IMG/VR virus record: IMGVR_UViG_3300000553_000036
Coordinates: 1 to 56,645 of that record
Reading direction: 5' to 3' (one strand)
DNA: 56,645 nt
Source: a virus
Of the stretch, positions 19,964 to 29,211 are shown piece by piece; positions within the stretch are counted from its first letter, which is position 1; every line of letters starts with the position of its first letter. Both the position numbers and the translations under genes were made by a program. A model generated the notes under the pieces. It saw only the letters and a program-made list of their open reading frames with translations, was not told the origin of the DNA and did no database searches.

Positions 19964-22486
19964 TTAAAATAATTTACCTTTGAAATTAGGATTGTAATAT
20001 CTAATTATATCTATTATACTAGCATCATCTAATCCACTAAAAAATTCACTGGCTTTATCAATTGACATTCCTTTATCAATTTGTATTGGCATCCATCCAT
20101 CTTTTGTTTTTATCTGAATTTTTGGAAACACTTTATTATTATTACCATACTCTTCATGAAGATCTCCCACTACAGTTATACGTTTAGCAAGTGGGAAGGC
20201 AGACTGTTGCCATTTAGCTCCTTCTGGGCTTTCATTAGCAGCATTTGTTGTACCGCCTGTCATCATCATCTCGCCTTTAATTTGAACTGAATTGTTTGTC
20301 TGAGCTTCTGGAAGTTGGGCTATATCTGTATAACTTAATGTTCTTTTTTGAACACTTCCATCAGGACCAGTTACCCAAAGTTGTTTAGTGACACCATCAT
20401 TATATATACCATATTTAAGTCCAGCTGCTACAGATTTATCAGCTAACCATGAATTTACTTTATTCTTATCCCAACTATCGTACCCACCCACATCATGTCT
20501 ATCTACCTTACTTAAAGCATCTGCTATTCCTGACCATCTTGATTGTGCAGTTGGTGAAGGGGTATCAATAGGAGTTACTGTAGGAGCATATTGTGGAGTT
20601 TTAGAAGCAATTATTTCATTATATTTTTCATTATATTTATCAAGAGCTTCATGTCTTTTTGCAAGTATAGGATTAGTCCATGCTATAATTTTATTTTTAT
20701 CACTATTTTTATTTAATAGTAATTCTTTATCAGTAAGTCTACTTAAATCTTCTATAACAAATTCACCTTGACCCCATGCTCTTCCAGAAAGAATTTTTGT
20801 TTTAGGCTTTTGGGCAAAATCAAAAAGTTCTCTTGGTGTAAATGTAACATCTCTACCTGACTCATCTTTGATAGTAATTGATTTTTGACCAGCTATAGAT
20901 TGATTAACTTCATTTTGAAGATTCTTCATCTCAGGATCATTCTCTACTTGCTCATGTGCTGTATTCAAAACAGCAGCATTTAACCCTGCTTGTCTTCTAT
21001 TTTCTAAAATAGAATTTACAGCAGCTTTGTATTCAGGACCAATTGGATTTTTAATAGGACCATGATAAGATCCATTAATCATATTTTCTACATCAGTGGG
21101 TGTAACTACAACTGTTTTATCTGGACCTAGCTTTCTAGCATTCTCTTGAATTTTTGCAGCTAGTGCTGATACACCTGCAGTTGCAGCATTTGTATAAGTT
21201 GCCACTTGACCATTTACAATATCTTCAGGTTTTTTAACTGGTTGTTCATTTCCTCCAACAGCTACAAATGGTTCTCCTGTTCCACCATGAGCTTTCCAAT
21301 ATTCAAGATCATATTGTTTTCCTTGAATATTTCTTATGAATGCATCTTGTTTAACTCTTTCATTAAATTCTTTTTGTTTTAATCCATAATCAGCAGTCCA
21401 ATGATCTGCATCTAATATTGGATTATTTACATATTTTAATACACTTTCTTCCCAAGAATGAGAATTTGCAAATTCTTTTATAGTTCCTTCTTTATATAAA
21501 TCTGCCTTAACTTGATTAGGATCTCTAGCAATAGCTGCTAGTTGACTGTTTAATTTTTGTGTTAGTTCTCCTCTATATGCTCCACCTTCTCCAATTTGTT
21601 TCTGTAATTCTGCTATAGCTGTTTTAGATTGATTAACTATATTTGCATTAGCTGAATTTGTTGCAGCATATTTCTGTAATGCTGCAATCTTATCTGTAAC
21701 TGTTTGTATACCAGCTTTATATTGATCTTGTGCATGATTAGCTAAATCTTCTGGAGTGTAGTTTCTAAACTGGTACATACCAGATATTTGCATTTGACGA
21801 AGATCATTTGCATCAAGAGAAGATCTTATTGCATTTTCTATTTTTGCAGAAGTGATTCCTTTGAACCCATTCTCAACCATTGCCTTAGCTGTCTTATTAT
21901 AATCTATATTTCCATTAGCATCAGTTGCCCAAGGAACTTCTGTATCTGAACCACTTTCATGAAGACTTTTAAGCACCTCAATCATTTTTGGTTGTAGATC
22001 TCTATGTTCTATATATCCTCCTGAATATGAAGCATTTACATCTGTATTACTCAAATAAGCATTAGCTCCTTGATCAAAAAACCAATCATTATCAACTGAA
22101 CCTTTTCCTGATTTATTGGCAGCTTGTTTATCTGAAACTCCTTGTTTTAATCTCTGTGTAGATGCAGCAGCATTTTGTACAATAGGATCCTTGATAATAG
22201 ATGTGGCCATCCCTCCTACAGAATTAACAAGCTGTTGATTAGAGAAATCTCCAGCAGCAACTGTTCTTAGATTATTACCTAAATCATCAAGTTTTGATTG
22301 TAAATATTTTTTTTGAGACTCATTAGCAATGTCCATACCAGCCACATTATCTATCTGTGTCTGAATTTTTTGCACTCCTTGATCATATTGCTGTTGCTTC
22401 CATTGACCCACTTCTGTCATAGCCTGTATAGGAAGCTGTGAGATGTAAGGATTAAATTGTGATATTTGATCTGTAAATGATGCCAT
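19964..22486 (-). CDS. Conserved crAss-like virion/cargo protein (840 aa)
   Basis: This 840-residue Gln/Asn/Lys-rich, largely helical protein is encoded immediately before the RNA polymerase gene, 14 bp away. The N-terminus (FNPYISQLPIQAM, then WKQQQYDQGVQKIQTQIDNV and FSNQQLVNSVGGMA) matches, from memory, a conserved opening of large structural proteins in crAss-like phages. Heptad-like Gln/Leu patterns at about residues 230-330 suggest coiled coil. No enzymatic motif was seen. By position it is likely packaged with the polymerase and ejected or used in tail assembly. A candidate promoter lies just upstream, so this gene, the polymerase and the 1640-residue protein may form a transcription unit. 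Virion role is inferred from family memory and context. Confidence 0.65.
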   Translation of the reverse strand: MASFTDQISQFNPYISQLPIQAMTEVGQWKQQQYDQGVQKIQTQIDNVAGMDIANESQKKYLQSKLDDLGNNLRTVAAGDFSNQQLVNSVGGMATSIIKDPIVQNAAASTQRLKQGVSDKQAANKSGKGSVDNDWFFDQGANAYLSNTDVNASYSGGYIEHRDLQPKMIEVLKSLHESGSDTEVPWATDANGNIDYNKTAKAMVENGFKGITSAKIENAIRSSLDANDLRQMQISGMYQFRNYTPEDLANHAQDQYKAGIQTVTDKIAALQKYAATNSANANIVNQSKTAIAELQKQIGEGGAYRGELTQKLNSQLAAIARDPNQVKADLYKEGTIKEFANSHSWEESVLKYVNNPILDADHWTADYGLKQKEFNERVKQDAFIRNIQGKQYDLEYWKAHGGTGEPFVAVGGNEQPVKKPEDIVNGQVATYTNAATAGVSALAAKIQENARKLGPDKTVVVTPTDVENMINGSYHGPIKNPIGPEYKAAVNSILENRRQAGLNAAVLNTAHEQVENDPEMKNLQNEVNQSIAGQKSITIKDESGRDVTFTPRELFDFAQKPKTKILSGRAWGQGEFVIEDLSRLTDKELLLNKNSDKNKIIAWTNPILAKRHEALDKYNEKYNEIIASKTPQYAPTVTPIDTPSPTAQSRWSGIADALSKVDRHDVGGYDSWDKNKVNSWLADKSVAAGLKYGIYNDGVTKQLWVTGPDGSVQKRTLSYTDIAQLPEAQTNNSVQIKGEMMMTGGTTNAANESPEGAKWQQSAFPLAKRITVVGDLHEEYGNNNKVFPKIQIKTKDGWMPIQIDKGMSIDKASEFFSGLDDASIIDIIRYYNPNFKGKLF

Positions 22487-22500
22487 ATTAGTAGAATTAG

Positions 22501-22531
22501 CAAATGTAATTTAAAATATTATATATACCAA
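22501..22531 (-). promoter_or_regulatory. Candidate Bacteroidota-type promoter before the 840-aa gene
   Basis: On the minus strand a TTGG (22528-22531) is followed after 19 nt by TACATTTG (22501-22508), an exact match to the TAnnTTTG -7 element of Bacteroidota sigma factors. The start codon is about 15 nt downstream. A TATACCAA/TTGGTATA inverted repeat covers the upstream part of the 86-bp gap. It is a pattern match only. Confidence 0.35.
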
Positions 22532-22572
22532 GAGAAATAACTATTCCGATTAATTTGGTATAATAAGATTGA

Positions 22573-25500
22573 TTAGATAGTTTTTAAAGCTTTTACAATA
22601 GCACCATTTCTTGCAGGTTTTGTATCTTTTTTAAGCTGTGATTCAAACTGATTCACCATTGCTTTAGCTTTTTCATAATCAGCTAATGTAGAAGGCTTAC
22701 TGCTCACTTGATCCACTGAAGGGGTTCCTTCTCCTGCAGTAGGGATATTGAATGTAGCAGGACTATTTACATTATAAGCCTTTCCAGTTGTAGGGTCAAA
22801 TCTAAAGTTATATTTGTTTTGTTCTACACCTGACGCTAGATTTTCTAGCTTATTTTGAGCAATTTTAGAACTGATGGAATTAAGAGCAGCAATATTTTGT
22901 TCCTTAGTCTTACTTTGAGCTGTAGTTTGTCTAACATATTGTTGATCAAGAATATTTAGATTCTGTAACTGAGCTTGATTCATTAAGTCCCTATTCTTAC
23001 CATACACTTGAGCTTTCTGAGCCTGATTTGCTCTAAACTGTTCTCCTAACACTTTATTCTTCATTTCTGCAGCACTAGCCATAATTTGAGCCTGAGCAGC
23101 AGGATTTCTTCCAGCACCTCTAATAGCAGCATTAGCCTGTTGATCTATAGAGTTTATTTGATCTTGTAAAGAAATGTTATAAGGAGTATCTAACATAGGT
23201 TGATACGTTTGAGCTTTTACAGGTTCTACTTGATTATGACCTAGAGCATACATTTCACCCATTAACTGATTAGTATCTAAAGGCATTTGGTTAGTAGGTC
23301 TAGCAAAGTCATATATACTAGCAAGTGCTGCAGCAATAGCATTCTTTTTATCAAACTTCTTAGTACCTTTATCTTTAGTTGGACTAGCTAATCCTGGAAG
23401 ATCTTCTTCTTTAGGATATGCTGGACCTCTTTTAGAACTAGTAACTGTTACATTTCCTAAGTCAGCATTTCCAAAAGATGGATTACCCAATCCCAATGCT
23501 TGCATTCTAGCATCAGCTGCATCAGCATCACTTTGAGGAGCTGATTGTGTACCAGTGTGATCAAGATAATAATCTTCTCCTATACCAATTCCATTTTGAG
23601 CCATAGGAATACTTGCTCCTAATTTGGCCATATTTTTAACCTTACCTTTCATAACATCTTGATTAAACTTATCAGAGTCTTCATAACCAAATTCTTTAGC
23701 TGTATCTAGAATAGCATTCTGAACACGAGCTGCTGCTTCTAATTTAGCTGCATTAGCTTTTTGTTTAGCTGTTGCACCCATCATCATAGCCTTGCCAGAG
23801 TTTAAAGCTAATTGATCAAATACAGTGTTATCTTTTGAACTGTTCACTATATCTGTAGCTTTATTGATAATTTGATTTTGCTTCTTATCATTTAATGCTA
23901 CATCATTAGCATAATGTTTAAACTTCCTTCCTTCAGAATCTTTATCCCCTATTTCATTAGCACCAAATTTAGGAATCTTCATATTACCATACACTACTAG
24001 ATTACTTCCAGTGGGACTTCCACCATCTTGTAATTTTGTAGCTGGTTCACCACCTTCCACTTCTACACCATTATCTCCATATGTAACAGGCATTCCACCA
24101 TTGTCATGAGAAGGACCTCTAAACATAATAGTTTCTCCACCATGAGGTAGGAATGGATTATAAGATAGAGTTTCAGCTTTTCCACGATGTACTTGCAAAT
24201 CACCACCCATAGCTAACTGTGTACCATCTTCAGCAATAGGCATAAGTCCTCTTTCTGTAGATAGAGCACTTGCACTAGGGTTTACATAATCTTCTTTAAG
24301 ATGTCCACCACTTCTTAACATATCTGCATCATGTGGAGGATGTAATAAATCTTTTAAATTGTGTTCACCAAACTTAGTGATTAGTTGTGGTTGCCATGTA
24401 TGACTATTCCATTCGTATGGAGAGGTTTTACCACCATCTTCCATAAATGAAGCATTTTGTCCTTGTATACCTTGTGCTCCTGATGCCCATGCTGATCTCA
24501 TTGCATTAGTTTGAGCTTCAGCTTGTTTAGCTTTAAGTGCGTTAGCATCTTTTGCACCACCAAGTAAATTACCTGCAACAGTACCTACAAGTTTACCAAC
24601 TTCTCCACCCACTGGACCAAAGAATGCAGAACCTATAGCACTTCCCACTCCTGAACCAATACTAGCTTGTCCTGAAGATTGGAAATAGTCTCCAAACTCT
24701 GCCTGTGGTAAAACACCACCTCTTCTGTATTGTTTAGGATTACTTTCTTCTAAAGGCTCATATCCAAGATCACCATATAGATTGTTAGGAGCATATGTAT
24801 TTTGTACCTGTGTTGGATTACCACTTATTCTAGTTCCGTATTGAGCTAGATAGTTGGTGCCCACTCCTGTAGGACTTCCCATCTGTCCAGGTTGTAATAA
24901 CTGATCTTCAGGTCTTACATATTTATTTTGCACTCTTTCTTTACGACCAGAAGCAGCTTGAAGTGTTAAACCAGAAATATCAGCAGCTTGATCAGCTTTC
25001 AACATGTTTTGTTTCTGCTGTTTAATTTGCTGAACTCCTTGTAATATTTGAGGAGCAGCATTCACTATACCAATACCAGCAGCTTCAGAACCTGCACCAA
25101 ATCCTGCACCACCTTGACCAAGAGCTCCTTGAGGACCAACGTTTGTAAGTTTATTTGCTGTACCTTTACCACCAAATATATTTGCAAACTCACTACCAAG
25201 TCCACCTTGTCCTTGTGTAGCAGTTCCAAGAGCAGTTCCTAAATTACCCCAGTTAAATCCTCCAGGAGTAGTTCCACCACCTTGAAATATAGGAAGTTCA
25301 CCACCTTCTTGGAATGAAGGAGCTGTATCTATTGTTGTGAAATCTAATGAAGGAGCAGATGAACCACCACCACTAGGCATCATTTTACCTAATATAGAAC
25401 CAATCTGACTACCTATACCACCACTAGAAGATTTAGCATTAGCAGCATCCATAGCTGTTTGTCTAGCTGCATCTTCTTTCAATTGCTCATCGTATTGCTT

Positions 25501-25749
25501 TCTACTTATTCCTTGGTTTGTAGCATTTGCATTTGCTAACAAATCATTGAATCCCATACCATTCTGAGCTATAGGAGGATTACCAAAGTCTGTAAGTTGG
25601 TGTAACTGTGTGTTCACCATCTTAGTACCCATTTCAGCTTTCTTTAAAGCTTTACCATGAGCTTTCATAAATGATTCTTCTGTAGGATATTTACGGTAGA
25701 ACTCAGCCTCGTTCTTAACCTTAGCTATTTTAAGGATTTGATCTTTCAT
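22573..25749 (-). CDS. Large Gly/Gln-rich crAss-like virion protein (1058 aa)
   Basis: This 1058-residue protein opens with a motif seen in crAss-like large structural proteins (FYRKYPTEESFMKAHGKALKKA). Its centre has an internal signature at about residues 530-560: NPFLPHGGETIMFRGPSHDNGG, then VEVEGGEPATKLQDGG. Gly/Ala/Gln-rich low-complexity stretches dominate the first 450 residues, with several AQNG/EGGEL-type turns. A small Gly/Val/Ala-rich stretch near residue 390 is weakly hydrophobic. The C-terminal half is helical and Gln/Asn-rich. It lies between the 852- and 840-residue cargo-type proteins in one leftward run. It probably forms internal tail or capsid cargo; no catalytic motif was recognised. 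Confidence 0.65.
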   Translation of the reverse strand: MKDQILKIAKVKNEAEFYRKYPTEESFMKAHGKALKKAEMGTKMVNTQLHQLTDFGNPPIAQNGMGFNDLLANANATNQGISRKQYDEQLKEDAARQTAMDAANAKSSSGGIGSQIGSILGKMMPSGGGSSAPSLDFTTIDTAPSFQEGGELPIFQGGGTTPGGFNWGNLGTALGTATQGQGGLGSEFANIFGGKGTANKLTNVGPQGALGQGGAGFGAGSEAAGIGIVNAAPQILQGVQQIKQQKQNMLKADQAADISGLTLQAASGRKERVQNKYVRPEDQLLQPGQMGSPTGVGTNYLAQYGTRISGNPTQVQNTYAPNNLYGDLGYEPLEESNPKQYRRGGVLPQAEFGDYFQSSGQASIGSGVGSAIGSAFFGPVGGEVGKLVGTVAGNLLGGAKDANALKAKQAEAQTNAMRSAWASGAQGIQGQNASFMEDGGKTSPYEWNSHTWQPQLITKFGEHNLKDLLHPPHDADMLRSGGHLKEDYVNPSASALSTERGLMPIAEDGTQLAMGGDLQVHRGKAETLSYNPFLPHGGETIMFRGPSHDNGGMPVTYGDNGVEVEGGEPATKLQDGGSPTGSNLVVYGNMKIPKFGANEIGDKDSEGRKFKHYANDVALNDKKQNQIINKATDIVNSSKDNTVFDQLALNSGKAMMMGATAKQKANAAKLEAAARVQNAILDTAKEFGYEDSDKFNQDVMKGKVKNMAKLGASIPMAQNGIGIGEDYYLDHTGTQSAPQSDADAADARMQALGLGNPSFGNADLGNVTVTSSKRGPAYPKEEDLPGLASPTKDKGTKKFDKKNAIAAALASIYDFARPTNQMPLDTNQLMGEMYALGHNQVEPVKAQTYQPMLDTPYNISLQDQINSIDQQANAAIRGAGRNPAAQAQIMASAAEMKNKVLGEQFRANQAQKAQVYGKNRDLMNQAQLQNLNILDQQYVRQTTAQSKTKEQNIAALNSISSKIAQNKLENLASGVEQNKYNFRFDPTTGKAYNVNSPATFNIPTAGEGTPSVDQVSSKPSTLADYEKAKAMVNQFESQLKKDTKPARNGAIVKALKTI

Positions 25750-25767
25750 ATCTTATGTTTGTATGAT

Positions 25768-28326
25768 TTATTTATATTTTTCTAACCAGCCACCTTTAGG
25801 TGTTTCAGTGACATAATCTCCATCAAATTTATATTTCTTTCCTGGTTTCATCAACTTTTTATCTCCAGTGTTACTTTCTCCTATAACATCATAATTCACT
25901 CCTTTCATTGTTATTTCATTAGAAGGAATAATAGTTGTCTCACCTGGATGTGCCCATTGTCCCATAGGATCTATAATAGCTCCACCATGTTGATATTTAT
26001 TATCAGTGGCAGCTTGATCAGCAGCATATGCTCCTCCTGCCACCACTGGTGCAGTGGTTAAAAGTTTATTGATATTTTTAGACAGCACCTTAGTATTTTT
26101 CTCTATTTTATTAGGATCCATAATATCATACATTCGTAATGGATATTGTTCTCCCTCAGTATTTATATAGTCTTTATAATGACTTTTTATCATTTCAGGA
26201 CTAATTGGATCATAAGGATGACTGATTACTCCTTTGTTTAACATATCACTTCTTACCTCTTCTAACATTGCCATCTTTTCTTGACCACCACTTCCTTTTT
26301 CAAAATAATCTTTTGCGTCTTTTAAATAATCTTTTCCACCAAATATATTACTCTTAGAATAAGATGATACATCACCAGCATCTTTTAATTTCAAATTACG
26401 TAAGCTATAGTCAATGTTAGTTGGACTTGTATATTGTTGAAGATGACTAATTTCATGCTCTGCAATATTTTTAGCTTGTTCAGGAGAAAACCCTTCTCCT
26501 ATAGAAATAACAGGACTTCTATTTGTAGTGGGTATTTCACTCGAAGGATACATTTGTTTATGAATAGCACCTGTTCCACCAAAAGGATCTACATCTTTTA
26601 CAACTTCTGCTTTTTGTAAATCACCTAATAAAGATTCAGGAGTTACATTATATTTACTAAACTCTGTTAATGCTGGAGATCCTCTCCACCATTGTGTGTT
26701 AGCATTTACAAAATTCTTTAATCTAGATTGTCCTTCAGGAGTTTGTAATCTTGCTATTCTTTCATTCAATGCTTGCTTTACAACATCTATGTTTTTACTA
26801 GATCCAGAAGCTCCTGCTCCTGGAATACTTTCTTCTGATATTCCAGCAATTCTAGGTAATGCATTTTCTACACTTCCACTTCCTACAGCATATTTACCCA
26901 ATGCTCCCAATCCTTCACTTAAAGCTCCTACACCTTCAGCAGCTGCCATTGTGTTAAGAGCAAAGTTTCCTGCTTCAGCTATATTAGCTGCTGCTTTGCT
27001 AGAGGCTGCTCTATTAAGAGCACCTTCATTATAATTTCCACTTTCATCAACAGACCCACCATGTATATCTGCATATGCTTGGTTTCTAGCAGCTCTTGCA
27101 GCAGTATCTCCTTTTTTATATACATCTTTAGAAAGAGTTGGTTGAGAAGCTATTTTATTAATTTCTTTTTGATTTTTAATATCTTGTTGTAATGCTAATC
27201 TTCTTTCTATATCAGATCTATTAAGAACTCCTGGAGAAGAGGATATATCACCTCTCATCATAGAGCCATTCTGACTAATAGTTTTAGGAGTCCAATCAAG
27301 ACCTTCTTGATAGAACTTCATCTCTTGTCCATTCTGTGCAGAAGCTTTTGTCTTCTTTGTATATTTACCATTAGCTGGAGCAGAACCTGCTACTCTTCCA
27401 TAACTAAATCCTACAGCACCTGGCATGCTTCCACCCATTTGAAATTGTCCACCCCATGCAGGAGAATAGTTTCTTCCTTTTGTATTATATCCAAGTCCTA
27501 CAAATCCAGGACCTGTAGAAGCAGAAGCATCATTATAATTACCATGTTTACCATAGTTATCATGTATCTTCTCTAGATTCATTCCATCCTTAGCCTTACT
27601 ATTTCCTTTAGATTCTTTCTTTAACTCTTCAAACTTTTTAGTGGTGGCATCTGTCCATTGACCACCTGTACTATGTAAAGCTTTAAATGCTCTTGTCACT
27701 TTACTATGTGTAACTACATCATCAGTCTTAGGAGCATTCTCAACAAAGTCAAAAGCTTTCTCCATTCTTTGTTTAAAGTTATCAAAAGACTCTCCACCTG
27801 GAATAGAAGCATTAGGATGTTTTACCCAATCCTTTTCTTTAAAGCTTCCTTCAGGAGCTCCATCATATTCACCAATATCCCATGTTCTTAATAATGGATT
27901 AGTATACACTGGTAAGTTAGCAGTTTGTCCAATTACATTTGCTGTTTGTTTAGCTCTTTCTATATCACTAGTGATAATATTTTCTTTTCCTCTCTTTAAT
28001 GCTTCTTTACCAATTCCTTCAGCATATTTAATTCCTTTCTTAGTTAGATCGGTGGGATTTACACCATTCTCTAATCTATCTGCAGTTGCTGTATCTTCAC
28101 CATGTTCAAACACTTCTGTACCATCTACCTTCACTGGAGCAACCTTAGGTCCTTGTAATTCTCCACCTGAAGCAAATTTATCTAACCATCCTCCTTGTTT
28201 ATAAGGTTTTGCACCACCAGCTATAGCACCAAAGAACTTTCTTTGCTGGTCTGTAATAGGATGTCCATGCACAGTTTTATCATGCAGGATTTCTTTAGCT
28301 TTATTTGATGTTAACTTTTTTGCCAT
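25768..28326 (-). CDS. Virion protein with histidine-phosphatase-like and HExxH domains (852 aa)
   Basis: This 852-residue multidomain protein begins with a short motif known from large phage structural proteins (EILHDKTVHGHPITDQQRKF, then GGWLDKF). Residues about 68-220 match the histidine phosphatase (phosphoglycerate mutase-like) fold: EHGED at 74-78 where the family has RHGE, SDIERAKQTA at 120-129, LLRTWDIGEYDG at about 145-156, and VTHSKVTRAF at 205-214. The nucleophile-type H75, second pocket Arg R124, E153 and second His H207 are present; only the Arg before the first His is changed, to Glu. A zinc-protease motif HEISH lies at 624-628, followed some 80 residues later by LEEVRSDML, a likely source of a third ligand. 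The C-terminus repeats GGWLEKY. It sits among probable ejected proteins. Domain assignments are from motifs; activity is unproven. Confidence 0.7.
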   Translation of the reverse strand: MAKKLTSNKAKEILHDKTVHGHPITDQQRKFFGAIAGGAKPYKQGGWLDKFASGGELQGPKVAPVKVDGTEVFEHGEDTATADRLENGVNPTDLTKKGIKYAEGIGKEALKRGKENIITSDIERAKQTANVIGQTANLPVYTNPLLRTWDIGEYDGAPEGSFKEKDWVKHPNASIPGGESFDNFKQRMEKAFDFVENAPKTDDVVTHSKVTRAFKALHSTGGQWTDATTKKFEELKKESKGNSKAKDGMNLEKIHDNYGKHGNYNDASASTGPGFVGLGYNTKGRNYSPAWGGQFQMGGSMPGAVGFSYGRVAGSAPANGKYTKKTKASAQNGQEMKFYQEGLDWTPKTISQNGSMMRGDISSSPGVLNRSDIERRLALQQDIKNQKEINKIASQPTLSKDVYKKGDTAARAARNQAYADIHGGSVDESGNYNEGALNRAASSKAAANIAEAGNFALNTMAAAEGVGALSEGLGALGKYAVGSGSVENALPRIAGISEESIPGAGASGSSKNIDVVKQALNERIARLQTPEGQSRLKNFVNANTQWWRGSPALTEFSKYNVTPESLLGDLQKAEVVKDVDPFGGTGAIHKQMYPSSEIPTTNRSPVISIGEGFSPEQAKNIAEHEISHLQQYTSPTNIDYSLRNLKLKDAGDVSSYSKSNIFGGKDYLKDAKDYFEKGSGGQEKMAMLEEVRSDMLNKGVISHPYDPISPEMIKSHYKDYINTEGEQYPLRMYDIMDPNKIEKNTKVLSKNINKLLTTAPVVAGGAYAADQAATDNKYQHGGAIIDPMGQWAHPGETTIIPSNEITMKGVNYDVIGESNTGDKKLMKPGKKYKFDGDYVTETPKGGWLEKYK

Positions 28327-29192
28327 TATTTGTAAGAGATTTGATCTTCTGCAACAATAAACTGACTAACTAAATGAGCTGTAGAAGTGTTATCTAGAAT
28401 ATGTCTCACCTTTAAACTTTTTGATCTAATAGGTTCTTTCCTAAAGCTTCTCTTTCCATAATCCATATTAGCTTGATTAAGCACCTTATCTATAGACATT
28501 GATTCACAGGTAGTTATGAACAAAGGTACGTTTTTATCTCTAACAAGTCCCCAGAATGTATTATATTGATAGAAGTTATCACTCTTAGTATATGTAATAG
28601 TTTTACTGTAAGTGTTATATATAGGATAGTTTAAATAGCTCTGTAGGTTATTTATGGGTTTAGGAACTAATTCAAGTAGTCCTGAAGTTTGTTGACCGTT
28701 GTATAGAATAGCTTTATTAAACCATTGGTCATCTGTTTCTATTCTGTTTGTTGTACTATACACTCCTTCTGTACTAGGGAAATATCTATAGGCCTTAGTG
28801 AAATCTTTTACACTTTGTAATATCTCATCATAAGATTGGAATGAGAATGGATATTCTATAATATAAGGCTCTATGTTTCCATAGTAGTTGTTATATAAAG
28901 TGATGTTAGTTAAATGTCTCCAAAGAGATGCAGTGTTACAAGGAGTGAATGTAATAGCTGCTATTTGATCTACATTAAGACTTTCAATAGACATTTCTAT
29001 TATAGTCTGACATTTACCAACAGATTGTAAAACAATAATATTCACTGAGTCACTTACAGACACACTGTACCCATCTATAAGGTCATCCTTAGAGATGTTG
29101 GTACCAAGAACATTTCCTAGATCATCATAGACATCAAAAGGACCAGTTCTATAGCCAGCACAAGTTAATTTTACTATTATTGTTTTAGACAT
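28326..29192 (-). CDS. Tail-associated protein with a GPFxxY N-terminal domain (288 aa)
   Basis: The reading frame extends to 29231, but I choose the ATG at 29192 (MSKTIIVKLT). The longer form would overlap the upstream gene by 20 nt, and the chosen start aligns with the start of the homologous domain in the protein at 37738-38268. The first 70 residues contain GPFDVYDD, NISKDDLIDGY and SVGKC, matching GPFNLYSD, GISRTALLAGY and STGTC there. The rest is Tyr/Asn-rich and probably beta-structured, with no recognised motif. The stop codon overlaps the ATG of the 852-residue gene. It follows the muzzle-type tail gene, so a tail accessory or adaptor role is inferred. Confidence 0.6.
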   Translation of the reverse strand: MSKTIIVKLTCAGYRTGPFDVYDDLGNVLGTNISKDDLIDGYSVSVSDSVNIIVLQSVGKCQTIIEMSIESLNVDQIAAITFTPCNTASLWRHLTNITLYNNYYGNIEPYIIEYPFSFQSYDEILQSVKDFTKAYRYFPSTEGVYSTTNRIETDDQWFNKAILYNGQQTSGLLELVPKPINNLQSYLNYPIYNTYSKTITYTKSDNFYQYNTFWGLVRDKNVPLFITTCESMSIDKVLNQANMDYGKRSFRKEPIRSKSLKVRHILDNTSTAHLVSQFIVAEDQISYK

Positions 29193-29211
29193 CTTTAAAT
29201 TATATTTTAGA

